A stretch of 64,000 nt of DNA from Prevotella sp. E13-17 (lineage in GTDB: Bacteria; Bacteroidota; Bacteroidia; Bacteroidales; Bacteroidaceae): the NCBI RefSeq assembly GCF_022024035.1, contig NZ_CP091787.1:2046001-2110000 (forward strand), given 5' to 3'. This document shows positions 24,823 to 34,396 of the stretch, in pieces. The translations under genes and the position numbers were made by a program. The stretch's first letter is position 1. Every line of letters starts with the position of its first letter. A model generated the notes under the pieces. That model was given only the letters and a program-made list of their open reading frames with translations. It had not been told where the DNA came from and ran no database searches.

Positions 24823-25767
24823 TTAGAATGGAAAATCATCTTTATTCTCATCTATCGAAGTTATAACCTGACTCATTTGTGCAGCAAACGCATCCGGCAT
24901 ATTCATTCTGGCACTTTCACCACTTGCCTCCGCTCTCTTATCATATTCTTCATCGGTCATTATTTTGTATTTCTTTGGAAGAGCATAATAAAGGTACTTC
25001 TGAACGATGGATGCAAGTTTCTCCTTATAGTCATAGTCTGAGATAGGCTCGCGATTGAGGCCTTTATATTCTTCGCAGTCACTTACAATACTCCGCACTC
25101 TGCTTTCCCACAAGCGAAAGGCTGTCACTACATCATCATTACCCATCTTTTCCAAATAGTGCAGGGCTATGGAAACATTGGTAAAGTTAGATGCGGTCAT
25201 CACCTCACGTCGATGGGATGTGTTGTCTCTTGACAACTCCATGGAAGGGTTCCAGTGGAATGCAATATCCCTTACTATTTCATACAAGGTATCAGTTGCC
25301 TCAACATCATCAAAATGTCTTTCAGCATGTGACAATGCCATCAGGTAGTCCGTCTTGCTCATCTTGCTTTTGTCTATCACAAAGTCGCTATCCTCTGCCA
25401 GCCTACGGCAGATGAAGTAATAATCCCTGCCTTCATGGAATAGATCGATATGTTCCCTGAGATATTCCTTCGGAAAATGCCTAATGATGACCCATGAACA
25501 TTTCTCTTCGTGGTAGGCCTCCCAAAGTGCCTGCACCTGCGGCTCAAAGGAGGCATCCCACAAGTCAAGGAGCCTTGAATATGCCCAGTTCCTGTCAGAA
25601 ACACCCGAATCAAGAAAGGCTGCCATAATCCTCTTCTGGTCTTTCCAGTCAAGACCGAAGAAACGTCTCTGAATCTCATTACGAGCGTCAGTCACTTTGC
25701 CACTCTTCTTGTTCGTATAGTTTTTGATGACTGTGGCAATGGGGTTATTTCTTGATACTGTTCTCAT
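24823..25767 (-). CDS. Hypothetical helical protein
   Basis: 314 residues, predicted mostly helical and cytosolic. The N-terminal part reads NEIQRRFFGLDWKDQKRIMA, resembling a HEAT-like or helical scaffold, and later parts include LWEAYHEEKCSWVIIRHFP. There is no catalytic motif I can name. It lies between the truncated NrtR-like gene and the acidic protein in the same orientation. Confidence 0.6.
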   Translation of the reverse strand: MRTVSRNNPIATVIKNYTNKKSGKVTDARNEIQRRFFGLDWKDQKRIMAAFLDSGVSDRNWAYSRLLDLWDASFEPQVQALWEAYHEEKCSWVIIRHFPKEYLREHIDLFHEGRDYYFICRRLAEDSDFVIDKSKMSKTDYLMALSHAERHFDDVEATDTLYEIVRDIAFHWNPSMELSRDNTSHRREVMTASNFTNVSIALHYLEKMGNDDVVTAFRLWESRVRSIVSDCEEYKGLNREPISDYDYKEKLASIVQKYLYYALPKKYKIMTDEEYDKRAEASGESARMNMPDAFAAQMSQVITSIDENKDDFPF

Positions 25768-25854
25768 ATTCGTTTTGTTTGAGAATTAACTTCAGTGATT
25801 TTGGGCTGCGTCTCAGTAAAGTTCATGTAAACTTTTCTCTGCGTTCGACTTGCA

Positions 25855-26372
25855 CTAAAATTCTAATCTAAATCCTTTTGATTTCATTTCCTTGTATTTG
25901 TCAGGATTGAACCTGTAGTGAACAGGTACTGTTCTTGCAGCATCCTTTGGACGGTCACCTGTCTCTTTCAGAATACCTAACTTCAACATTTTGTTGGCAA
26001 AGTTTCTGCGGTCGAAGTGGACTTCCAGAATGGCTTCATACAATGCCTGCAACTGTGACATGGTGAAGACATCAGGCAGCAACTCAAACCCGATAGGCTG
26101 GAAGTGTATCTGCTCCTTCAGATGCTTCAGAGCCATACGGAGAATCTTCTCATGGTCGAAGGCCAACTGCGGTACATCATCAATGGGAAACCACTGTGCA
26201 TTCCTCGCGTCATCACCTCCCTTCACGGCTCCTTTCTGCACCAGCGCATAGTAGGCAATGGTAATGACTCGTCCTCGTGGGTCTCTGTCAACATCTGAGA
26301 AGCAGCCCAACTGCTCCAGAAAGCCCCTCTCCACAAAACCGTGAAGAACATTCTTGCAGAAACTCTTTTCAT
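25855..26372 (-). pseudogene. NrtR-like Nudix regulator remnant lacking the Nudix box
   Basis: The 3' 159 codons match the second half of NrtR-type proteins: FLEQLGCFSDVDRDPRGRV, then ITIAYYALV, then a winged-helix part (FTMSQLQALYEAILEVHF, FDRRNFANKMLKLGILKE, ending HYRFNPDKY). The upstream ~70 codons, with the catalytic Nudix box, are missing. The short ATG frame at 26372 is in a different phase. In other bacteria NrtR proteins bind ADP-ribose and control NAD or sugar metabolism. This copy looks truncated and frameshifted. Confidence 0.65.
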
Positions 26373-26412
26373 TTTACTTGATTTTGATGTTATACAATGC
26401 TTATACAACATA

Positions 26413-26443
26413 AAAGAGCCACCGAAGCAGCTCTTTCTATCAG
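26413..26443 (-). terminator. Hairpin overlapping two-box motif copy 4
   Basis: AAAGAGC (26413-26419) pairs with GCTCTTT (26430-26436) with a short loop, so it could terminate the RyR gene upstream. It also reads GATAGAAA-N14-GCTCTTT on the minus strand, a weak copy of the two-box motif. The hairpin alone could explain it. Confidence 0.5.
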
Positions 26444-26458
26444 TATATCAACAAAAAA

Positions 26459-26749
26459 CTATCGACTTATCTTGAATCCTAGTTTCATGATTAGTTTAAG
26501 TGTACCGATGGAAGTATTACGATCATATTCTTTCTCTTCTTCTGGCAGTTCCTCATAAGGGATGAGACATGGGTGAGTCTTCAACTCATCATTACGCTGT
26601 TCTCCATACGTCCACCCCTGACTGACTCGAGTCTCAGCCCATACTTCATGTACGTTCTTTGACATCTTTTCTACTAGTACTTCTAACTCAATTGGCAGCT
26701 TAACATCACTTGTGTCAATTGGCTGCGGTTTATACATCTTTTTATTCAT
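26459..26749 (-). CDS. Single RyR-domain protein
   Basis: A 96-residue protein made of one RyR (ryanodine-receptor-type) domain: YKPQPIDTSDVKLP, HEVWAETRVSQGWTYGEQRN, CLIPYEELPEEEKEYDRNT and LIMKLGFKI. The ATG at 26749 is used; the in-frame TTG upstream is less likely. RyR domains are alpha-helical ligand-binding modules with unknown bacterial ligands. Closely related domains occur in 27987 and 45277. Two-box motif copy 5 lies 30 nt upstream. Confidence 0.85.
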   Translation of the reverse strand: MNKKMYKPQPIDTSDVKLPIELEVLVEKMSKNVHEVWAETRVSQGWTYGEQRNDELKTHPCLIPYEELPEEEKEYDRNTSIGTLKLIMKLGFKISR

Positions 26750-26778
26750 ACTCAAACAATTTATGTTACATCATTATC

Positions 26779-26808
26779 AGAGAGCCAGTTTCTGTTGATT
26801 ATCTATCA
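26779..26808 (-). promoter_or_regulatory. Two-box motif copy 5
   Basis: Minus strand: GATAGATA, 14 bp, then GCTCTCT, ending 30 nt before the RyR-protein ATG. The first box differs by one base from the other copies. Confidence 0.5.
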
Positions 26809-27153
26809 TTCATCCTCAAAAGCTTTATTTTCGATATGATGTCCCGTAATTTCTTCCAGGAAATCCTCACGCATCACCATCAGTAGGTCACGAGTGTATT
26901 CTTGCAGAAGCCCTTTATAGTACGTCACGTCCTTGTGGTTCGTCTTAGTGATACGCTCCCACAGAGTTTGTTCTGTAGCATCTTTATGGGCCACATCTAT
27001 CAACTCCCGATCATCGTCAGTCATCAGCTTACGCAACTTCTGCTCCTCCAATACAAGTGGAGTCCCTTTTAAATCAACGGGAGCATGTTCTTTCCATAAC
27101 TCTTCAAGAAACACACGACATTCCGCCTCTATCTTCAACGGCAGGTCGTTCAT
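26806..27153 (-). CDS. Hypothetical helical protein
   Basis: 115 residues, highly charged and helical (LEELWKEHAP, LYKGLLQEYTRDLLMVM-like). There is no signal peptide. The ATG overlaps the stop of the preceding 39-residue gene (ATGA). I do not recognise it. It ends the operon C39-RyR / PrsW / small protein / this gene. Confidence 0.55.
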   Translation of the reverse strand: MNDLPLKIEAECRVFLEELWKEHAPVDLKGTPLVLEEQKLRKLMTDDDRELIDVAHKDATEQTLWERITKTNHKDVTYYKGLLQEYTRDLLMVMREDFLEEITGHHIENKAFEDE

Positions 27154-27269
27154 GTACTCGCCAATAGTTTATGTTTTATCGCAGCCTCTTTTACAAGGTT
27201 GGCAAAATACTTGTTGAGCAGTTCCTGCTCTTTCTCTTTACAGAGATTGATAACTTCTTCTGTATTCAT
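27150..27269 (-). CDS. 39-residue small protein
   Basis: A short frame starting MNTEEVINLCKEKEQELLNK and ending KLLAST. It begins 1 bp after the PrsW stop and overlaps the next ATG by ATGA; this tight packing supports it as a real gene. It is charged and helical with no hydrophobic segment. The function is unknown. Confidence 0.5.
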   Translation of the reverse strand: MNTEEVINLCKEKEQELLNKYFANLVKEAAIKHKLLAST

Positions 27270-27270
27270 G

Positions 27271-27990
27271 CTATATAATCTGTAGGATAATGTTTTTTTT
27301 ATCTTTTTCAATAAGTGCCATAACTTTGGTCTTTGCCACCTTATGCAGCTTGACGCAGAACCAAATGAGGACAAAGAAACTCAGCCCTCCAATATATGGA
27401 TTCACAAGCCCACTCATCGCCAAGGCATCATAAACGCCATGAGCCGCTACTGGTACTAATAGAATACAAGCAGCTACTTTGGGTGAATGGTCAACGAAAT
27501 GATAGACAGAATAGTAGTAACCCATCAGTATTGCAAAGGCATAATGACCAGGCACAGCCAACAATGCACGGGATATAGCTACTGACACCCATTCCTCTTC
27601 ACTCAACACATAGAATATGTTCTCAATAGCTGCAAATCCGAGGCCTACACATACGGCATATACGATTCCATCAAAATGCTCATCGAAATAGGAATTCTTG
27701 CGCAGTACCAGCCATAGCGCAAGAAGTTTGAATGATTCTTCAGGTAAAGCAGCTACAACAAAAGCTTGCATAGTGGAGCCAATTAGAGTTGTTGGTTCTC
27801 CGTCAACGCCCCAAAACACAGTTTGGATTAGCATTTCGAGAAAAGCGACAGGAATACAAATTGCCATACCCCACACTACGGCTTTAATCAGCCAAGATGT
27901 CGGTTCTGGTTGTGGGTCTTTCTTCCATATGTATAACAAAAGCAGAATAGCTGGAAGAAGTGCTGCCGCTAATACTAGTATTATACTCAT
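27271..27990 (-). CDS. PrsW-family intramembrane metalloprotease
   Basis: A 239-residue protein with about seven hydrophobic segments and all PrsW motifs: ALPEESFKLLAL (EExxK), FDGIVYAVCVGLGFAAIEN, PGHYAFA, and HGVYDAL (H-x3-D). PrsW proteases cleave membrane proteins, classically anti-sigma factors. That role is attractive given the sigma/anti-sigma pair at 45-47 kb, but the link is inference. The start overlaps the C39-RyR stop by ATGA. Confidence 0.85.
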   Translation of the reverse strand: MSIILVLAAALLPAILLLLYIWKKDPQPEPTSWLIKAVVWGMAICIPVAFLEMLIQTVFWGVDGEPTTLIGSTMQAFVVAALPEESFKLLALWLVLRKNSYFDEHFDGIVYAVCVGLGFAAIENIFYVLSEEEWVSVAISRALLAVPGHYAFAILMGYYYSVYHFVDHSPKVAACILLVPVAAHGVYDALAMSGLVNPYIGGLSFFVLIWFCVKLHKVAKTKVMALIEKDKKNIILQII

Positions 27991-28796
27991 TTCTTTACAA
28001 TTTCAAATCCGAGTTTCTTTACTAATTTGATGGTATCAAGCGCCATTAAGCGGTCATATTCCTTCTCACTGTCTGGCAATGATGAATAGGGGATGAGGTC
28101 AGGATGTTTTTTATTTACATCATCACGTTCTGGGCCAAATGTCCATCCTTCTTTCTTTCGCGCTGTTGCCCATACATCATGAGCATTCTCTGCAATGGCC
28201 TCACGCAATTCCCAAAGGTCATCGGTAAGCGAAATATCGTCAAGGTTGATGGGGCGTGGCTCATAATCCTCTATTGATTGAAGCACACGAACCATGTAAT
28301 TGTGTGATTCCTTCCATGCATCCAGGAATGATGACAAGGGAACTTTTATGTCAGTATCTTCAAGTGTTGGGTCAAATAGTGAAACACTCTCACCTTGGAC
28401 TCCTCTTACAACGACTGCATGGTTGGGGGCATCCTCGTTATTCTCCAGTTGATATAGTTTTTCTTTATCCACAACAACAATAACGTCATTATCAAGAGCC
28501 AAGGCTGCACTAATATCATTAATTGTAGCATCATAATGGCGTGTTACCATCAAATCGTAGTGAGCCAACAACTGCCCGATAGAATGAAGTGGAGAACCTT
28601 CGGGCTTCAACCATCGATTATTCTGGGCAATAGAAAGTAATTCCTTTTCTTCAAATGGCACTTCTCTTCGATGAAGGATAAATGCTTCGCACAGTACACT
28701 ACAGATATTATTACCGCTCTCAGCGGCAAGTTTCATCATGGGCATATCAGTTGTATTTACCATACAATATGCAATTAGCATGCTCTGTAAAAACAT
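27987..28796 (-). CDS. C39-like peptidase domain fused to RyR domain (paralogue of 45277)
   Basis: A 269-residue protein. Residues 20-165 resemble a papain-like C39 fold with a possible triad: Cys32 in GNNICSV, His126 in PNHAVVVRG and Asp142 in LFDPT. WLKPEGSPLHSIG is conserved with the paralogue. Residues about 180-268 are a RyR domain (HDVWATARKKEGWTFGPERD; LIPYSSLPDSEKEYDRLMAL). It lacks the anti-sigma-like N-terminus of the 45277 protein. No export signal is evident. The ligand and protease activity are unproven. Confidence 0.75.
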   Translation of the reverse strand: MFLQSMLIAYCMVNTTDMPMMKLAAESGNNICSVLCEAFILHRREVPFEEKELLSIAQNNRWLKPEGSPLHSIGQLLAHYDLMVTRHYDATINDISAALALDNDVIVVVDKEKLYQLENNEDAPNHAVVVRGVQGESVSLFDPTLEDTDIKVPLSSFLDAWKESHNYMVRVLQSIEDYEPRPINLDDISLTDDLWELREAIAENAHDVWATARKKEGWTFGPERDDVNKKHPDLIPYSSLPDSEKEYDRLMALDTIKLVKKLGFEIVKK

Positions 28797-29065
28797 AACA
28801 CTTTTCCCTTTTTGTTCTACATTCTTATCTTAAATATCTCATAATAACTTTTCCCATCTGCAAAGAACCTCTCAAACGGATACAAATATCAAATCTATTT
28901 TGTCGTGGAGTCGGTCATGAATCCATATCCCTTCAAAAATGTCATCAGTACCTGCTTGCATTCGAATCGTGTTCATAACTTAGGAATATTTTCATAATTT
29001 ACTTTTTGTTGTTTAATCCCTATCCCGTGACAAGTTTTCTGTCCCTATGTCCATCCTAGTGTCTT

Positions 29066-32000
29066 TTAATCAGACAATAGGTCCAGCTCTAACAATTGCC
29101 TATACAGGACGGAATTATGACTATCGAGGAAATCCGAATCTATATCGATTACCTTTTTCCACATATTCAATGCATCTTGAGAATTCCCTTGCATAAGTAA
29201 AATCTCTCCTTTAGAATCATAGTAGTTTGCTTCTTTGGGGTATAGTCTTATGGCTTTTTCGATGCACATCATTGCCAAACTATATTTGGCATCCCTTGCA
29301 AATTCATATGCCATAGCGTTCAAAGCATCACCCGACTCCTCTAAAGCGATTCTTTGCTTATTAATGTTACTATCATCCCATTTAAATACAGATACTACAT
29401 GTGACAACAATTCGTTATCCTTTTTCAATATTCCTAAATCGGTCATGTGAGCTATTTTCGAAGATATGTTATTATAATAAGCCACAATACTATCGGTAGT
29501 ATTTAGATTTGTTTTTCCAAACTTTATTAGCTCTTCATCCATTTCTGACAATTTCCCACCAAAATAAAGGGAGAGACATAAATTGCATGAAGCATTAAGG
29601 CTGTTGGGATATGCAGTCATAGACGCTTTTGCATTTTGCTCTGCTTTGGCTTTATTGCCAGATAATAAATATAGGTATGACCTATTCTCATTAGAAATAC
29701 CATTGGAATGTCCATCCTCCTGATTCACCTTATTCCATAGTCTATTTAAAATTGCGTCCTCAAGTTCCCCAGATCTATCCGAAACAAAAAGGTAGCTGGC
29801 ATTTAGAGCTGCCTGCTCTAATTGCTCAATTGTGAAAGGAGATTTCTCGTTCTTTTTTAGCAACGGTTCTAAAGTAGCTTCATTATAACATCTTATAAGT
29901 AACTTCATAACATCACCATCATAATCCCAAACTCGTATCTTTCCTATTCCACCATAAAATCTGTAGTTATCTAAGTCTTCCATATTCTTACAGGTATTTG
30001 CAAGCTCTTGAATGAAAAGTTTCACCATTGTCGCTTTTCTATCTTTCTCGGAGATACATTTGTTGTCATAACTTAAGAAAGGCATTGCATATCCTTGGTA
30101 ATTCTTTAACCAGCTGTTGACATAACTAATACCATATTTATTTTTAAACCCAAGAAAATGAAGACCATTCAAGGTTTCATTCCTTCCATCTGCGGTCATT
30201 ACATCAAATGACAGCAGTTTCTCATAGTCTTCAGATTGCTTCTCATATGCATATGAATAAGCAGCATAGCCACTTCCTCTGTATCTGACTTTAAAGATCT
30301 CCATTAGCGTGTATCTCAATGGATAGACGGATTCAACAATATTCGTGTTTATAGAAAACGTAGATGCGATTCTCTTGTATTTAGGTTCAACGATTATTTC
30401 TGAATAATCCATAACGCCAAAATTTCCTTCTTCATCTTGTATCGTCATGAAATAAATATTACGCGCATCGCTTGATATAGCACCATTCCACACTCTACTA
30501 ACAGAATTTAAAGAAATATTGAAGATATTATAGCCCAAACATATCAAGGGCAAAAGGAATCCTACAAATACTGCGAAGGCAGAAACGCGTAAAGCAAACA
30601 GTTTCCTGTTTTGAAGAACTTCTTTATGTAATAGATGATATAAAACCCAAATCGTTATTGATATTGCAGCCAGGATAATTAAATATAATTTAAACTTTCC
30701 AATCACGTATTGAACACCCACAATTATTTCAGATAATATAATAATAGGTACAATCAGTTTGAGTGAGAAAGCAGTTTTTGGTGTTGTCAACTTGAATTCG
30801 GAGCACCCCGCATGAACAGACAATAGGCACGCTATAGGTAACGCGACGAATGGTACAACATCAATGTATTTAGTTGCAATAACACCCATCAAGAATATGG
30901 CGAAACAAATCAATATTGTATATAAACGGGTTTTGAACGACTTGTATTTAATAAAAGCCTGAAAGCTTAATACGTTTTTGTAATAGTCAGTGAAACTTTG
31001 TTTTTTAGGTTGTTTTACATATTGTATAGCATAAAATATGCTCAGTATTCCTATTGCACCCCATATTACGACAAACGCATATTCAAACGCATCGGAATTT
31101 CCAGAAGGTAATACATGATATTTCGAATGCACCCATAACATAATTGCAAACAATAAAATAAACAATGTATAGGCTGATGAATACCCTGACAATAACTTTG
31201 ATGATTTGTTTTTTGAGTCTTTCCATAGCACATAGAGAGGTGATAGCGCCAATAGAATGCTTGGAAATAGAAATAGAACGAGAAGCATTGCTGTAGCGGA
31301 TGAATCATATTCTTCTTTATTAACGATGTATGTAAAGCAGCCCAATAAGATTGATTGAAATAAAAGAAAAGCCAAATACACATAAGCAGAATGCTTCATA
31401 TTTTTAAAGTATTGGTATTTTTTACTTAGTTCCTTTTTACACAATATAGCAAAAGGCATCAATAGAATTCCTATTGGTATAAATGAAAGAATTGAAGCAG
31501 CAATAGGACCGTATAAGTTGGGAGAACCTTCATTTATATTGAGAGAATCCAAATTACTACTCCATCCTGCAGCTAATCCTCCTTCTATCGCAATACCTGT
31601 GATAATAAACCAAATAGTATTGCTTAGGTTTTTATCAGCAACCGTCCTGTTTACAATTATCATATAAAGAAAAGCAATGAATGGCAGGGAAAAACATATT
31701 AAGAGTATCGCAGAATTCAGGCCTACGTAATAAGAAGCCAATAATACGGAAGAGAAAGCTGAAAATAGTATGGCATTATCAATCGTGAACGCACGACGAG
31801 CAGCCTTTTCGCCTTTCATCTTTTCAATAGCGTCTCGCTCATCCTTGCGCTTTTTGGCTATTTTGCAGAGCACATCATGGGTAAATTCAACACGGAGGTT
31901 ATGATTGACATCTTCTATACGGATAATGCGGTTTTCTGCCAACAAATCAAGCTGTTCTTGCAGAACACCATTTTCAAGAAGATTCTCTAATGCCACAGAG

Positions 32001-33040
32001 TTTCTGAATCCACTATGGGTCAACAACTGATTTTCCAAATAGACATAAATCTGCTTGGGTAGTATCTGCATGTTACGATCATAGAACCATTCAAGTATAT
32101 TTCCTCCATAAAGGTCTACCAAAGGGATTGATATTTCGCCTTTATTATCTGACATTGCATAGTTATACAGTTCTGTACAGAACAAAGACAGAATGGAGGT
32201 GTCAACAGACGTTGCCTCAAGTTTACGCTCATTATCTGAAATAGGTTTTCCTACAACTTTTGAAATGATATGCAATGCAACCTTTCGTGTCACCATTTCA
32301 GGACGGGGCCTTAGAATAACCTCTAATGCTTGCTGACCATTCAGAGGTTTCAGTCCTATCCTGTTCTTACGGAGAGCTGGAATGTTATACGAATAATCCT
32401 CTAATCGTGCCAAGAAATCCTCGCGCATAGAGAAAACCATGCGGAAATTCTGCTCTTCGACAAATGAAACAAATTGGTCGGAGTTTTCCATTGCCTGGAG
32501 TATTCTTTCAGTAGGAGTGCTATACTGAAGAGAATCTATAATATTGAAGAATGCCCATATATTGTCCACGTCATCATTCTTCGTAAATATTTCCTCAAAC
32601 TGGTCTATAAAGATAATAGGGTTGATGATATGATTGTCTTTTGACCAAAATTTACGGGAATGGAAATAAAGCCACAGTTTGTCAAGTTCGGAATCTATCG
32701 TATGCCCGACAATATCCTCCGATTCTGCATTGATAGATGTAAGAGCATTTTCTACAGCTTTAATGATTTGCATATCGTATGGAACGTGTCCGCCATTGTG
32801 GTCAAGACGGATGTATATTGGTAGAAAAGCCTGCTTGTCTAACAGCGGAAACAGACCTGCGTTGATGATAGACGTTTTACCGGCTCCAGATATACCATAC
32901 AAAGTTGTAAATGCATTCTGCTTGATGACAGAGGCAATATCTTTTAGTTCCTGGTCGCGACCATAGAAACGGTCTGCATCCTGATATGTATAGCTTGACA
33001 ACCCCTTCCAGGGATTTCCGTTGATGATAGTTTGTTCCAT
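29066..33040 (-). CDS. nSTAND-type NTPase with membrane region and TPR-like C-terminus
   Basis: A 1324-residue protein. Residues 1-400 form a STAND NTPase: FYGRDQEL, Walker A GISGAGKTS (49-57), Walker B IIFIDQFEEIF, FSMREDFLARLEDY and the winged-helix-like VEFTHDVLCKIAKKRKDER. A stretch of about 12-14 hydrophobic segments follows (about 420-850). Then comes a WG-like unit (FGVMDYSEIIVEPKYKRI) and C-terminal TPR-like repeats (AMMCIEKAIRLYPKEANYYD). STAND proteins are signal-gated switches common in phage defence. It starts 5 bp after the pseudo-SIR2/TIR gene, implying one system. The gene is more A+T-rich than the flanks. Confidence 0.85.
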   Translation of the reverse strand: MEQTIINGNPWKGLSSYTYQDADRFYGRDQELKDIASVIKQNAFTTLYGISGAGKTSIINAGLFPLLDKQAFLPIYIRLDHNGGHVPYDMQIIKAVENALTSINAESEDIVGHTIDSELDKLWLYFHSRKFWSKDNHIINPIIFIDQFEEIFTKNDDVDNIWAFFNIIDSLQYSTPTERILQAMENSDQFVSFVEEQNFRMVFSMREDFLARLEDYSYNIPALRKNRIGLKPLNGQQALEVILRPRPEMVTRKVALHIISKVVGKPISDNERKLEATSVDTSILSLFCTELYNYAMSDNKGEISIPLVDLYGGNILEWFYDRNMQILPKQIYVYLENQLLTHSGFRNSVALENLLENGVLQEQLDLLAENRIIRIEDVNHNLRVEFTHDVLCKIAKKRKDERDAIEKMKGEKAARRAFTIDNAILFSAFSSVLLASYYVGLNSAILLICFSLPFIAFLYMIIVNRTVADKNLSNTIWFIITGIAIEGGLAAGWSSNLDSLNINEGSPNLYGPIAASILSFIPIGILLMPFAILCKKELSKKYQYFKNMKHSAYVYLAFLLFQSILLGCFTYIVNKEEYDSSATAMLLVLFLFPSILLALSPLYVLWKDSKNKSSKLLSGYSSAYTLFILLFAIMLWVHSKYHVLPSGNSDAFEYAFVVIWGAIGILSIFYAIQYVKQPKKQSFTDYYKNVLSFQAFIKYKSFKTRLYTILICFAIFLMGVIATKYIDVVPFVALPIACLLSVHAGCSEFKLTTPKTAFSLKLIVPIIILSEIIVGVQYVIGKFKLYLIILAAISITIWVLYHLLHKEVLQNRKLFALRVSAFAVFVGFLLPLICLGYNIFNISLNSVSRVWNGAISSDARNIYFMTIQDEEGNFGVMDYSEIIVEPKYKRIASTFSINTNIVESVYPLRYTLMEIFKVRYRGSGYAAYSYAYEKQSEDYEKLLSFDVMTADGRNETLNGLHFLGFKNKYGISYVNSWLKNYQGYAMPFLSYDNKCISEKDRKATMVKLFIQELANTCKNMEDLDNYRFYGGIGKIRVWDYDGDVMKLLIRCYNEATLEPLLKKNEKSPFTIEQLEQAALNASYLFVSDRSGELEDAILNRLWNKVNQEDGHSNGISNENRSYLYLLSGNKAKAEQNAKASMTAYPNSLNASCNLCLSLYFGGKLSEMDEELIKFGKTNLNTTDSIVAYYNNISSKIAHMTDLGILKKDNELLSHVVSVFKWDDSNINKQRIALEESGDALNAMAYEFARDAKYSLAMMCIEKAIRLYPKEANYYDSKGEILLMQGNSQDALNMWKKVIDIDSDFLDSHNSVLYRQLLELDLLSD

Positions 33041-33045
33041 TGTCT

Positions 33046-34350
33046 TTACTGTCTAAACGAACGTATAAGTCTCTTTATCTCATTCTCAAAGTCTGTTGTA
33101 TGATAACTCAATATGTGAGTTTCCTTGAATTCCTTAGGAATGTGGCTTGATGCATAGTCTAAATTGTCAATTGATATCGGTGCGATGTATGGTGAACCAA
33201 GTCGGAATCTCAATTCATCCAAAGCCCAACTCCATTCCTTGCGAAAATATCCACGGCGTTCTGTTTCAGTGGTCATGGAAAGGATTGGAACAAAACGTTG
33301 ACATTCGGAAATTTTTTCATTGATGATTTTGTCGTATAAATCAGAGCCTCGTAACGCAGTGCTATCAAACCATACTTTTGCACCAAACTTTTCAAAAATA
33401 TCTGCAATCTTTGCGACCGTGTCATAATCTCTATGTGAATAAGACAAGAACACATCACACAACGCATCATTAGGGGTGTATCCATTTTTTTCTTCATCTT
33501 CTATCTGTACATCGCTACGCTTCCTATTCTTGAGCTCAGTCATAAAGACCTTTCCATTTGCATAAGTTTGTGTCTGGACTCGCGACAGAAACCGAGATAG
33601 CTCATTGTCCGAATTTAGCATAGAACTTGCCACAATTCCTTTCAAACCCTCATTTCCTGAAAGCAGATTGAAATTCTTAATGGAATGCCAGAAAAATCGG
33701 AACAACCAATTAGGATAGTTGCATCCTATAAGAAGGAGAAACTTGTCGCTAAGATATTCGCTAATGTTATGTGGTCTTGTCTCAATATTATGCCAAAGGT
33801 GCATATAGTCCAACAAATCATCCTCAGTTACCATATAGGTCTTGTTTGCCTTGCTACATTTACCGAAAAGGTAGTATAGCGTGCTGTTTTGGGAATTAAC
33901 ATTGCCGATATCTATTCGTGGTGTCTTATCATATGCCTTGATTGCGATATTATCGCTAAGAATTGTTTCCAATCCAGGAATATACGATGTGGTTAGTATC
34001 AAAGGGAATTGGAACGATGACAGGAAATCTTGCAGACATTGGTCACATTCAACAGGAGTGTTTTTTACGATGTCCCCTATCTCGTAATATATACTTGTCG
34101 CATTAGAAAAAGATCCCATTAGACTTTGCATCTGATTATTTACCTTTATTAGGTCAGCAATCATGTTGAAGTCTGGAGTCAGTTCTTTGGGAGGATTAAA
34201 TTTACTGATTAGTGACTTTAGAATATATTGCTTGTAATTAACTGTCTCTCCGTTAACAGTAGCATAAAAGAACTCGTCACCAATAATTGGTACAACCCTT
34301 TTCTGTTCAATCGTGTCAAGGAGTATTTCCCAAATCTTTTCGCTCTCCAT
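33046..34350 (-). CDS. Pseudo-SIR2 / TIR domain fusion
   Basis: A 434-residue protein. Residues 1-275 have the SIR2-like layout of defence proteins: VVPIIGDEF, ILTTSYIPGLE, LYYLFGK, VTEDDLLDYM, LLIGCNYPNW. The catalytic positions are changed: GAG to GDE, TNYD to TSYI, HG to FG. The SIR2 part is probably inactive and may bind a nucleotide. Residues 298-434 are a TIR domain (CDVFLSYSHRDYDTV; FRKEWSWALDEL) with the expected catalytic Glu372. A TIR NADase controlled by the adjacent STAND ATPase is the likeliest role. Confidence 0.8.
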   Translation of the reverse strand: MESEKIWEILLDTIEQKRVVPIIGDEFFYATVNGETVNYKQYILKSLISKFNPPKELTPDFNMIADLIKVNNQMQSLMGSFSNATSIYYEIGDIVKNTPVECDQCLQDFLSSFQFPLILTTSYIPGLETILSDNIAIKAYDKTPRIDIGNVNSQNSTLYYLFGKCSKANKTYMVTEDDLLDYMHLWHNIETRPHNISEYLSDKFLLLIGCNYPNWLFRFFWHSIKNFNLLSGNEGLKGIVASSMLNSDNELSRFLSRVQTQTYANGKVFMTELKNRKRSDVQIEDEEKNGYTPNDALCDVFLSYSHRDYDTVAKIADIFEKFGAKVWFDSTALRGSDLYDKIINEKISECQRFVPILSMTTETERRGYFRKEWSWALDELRFRLGSPYIAPISIDNLDYASSHIPKEFKETHILSYHTTDFENEIKRLIRSFRQ

Positions 34351-34396
34351 ATTAATTATATTTTTTTATTATATGCCTAAACATTTACCTCCTACT

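Noticed and set aside
26413..26443. Fifth strong copy of the two-box motif
   Set aside because: The match overlaps a hairpin that explains it as a terminator; kept only as a weak copy.
28797..29065. Gene in the 269-bp gap between STAND and C39-RyR genes
   Set aside because: No frame with a plausible start or family similarity was found on either strand.
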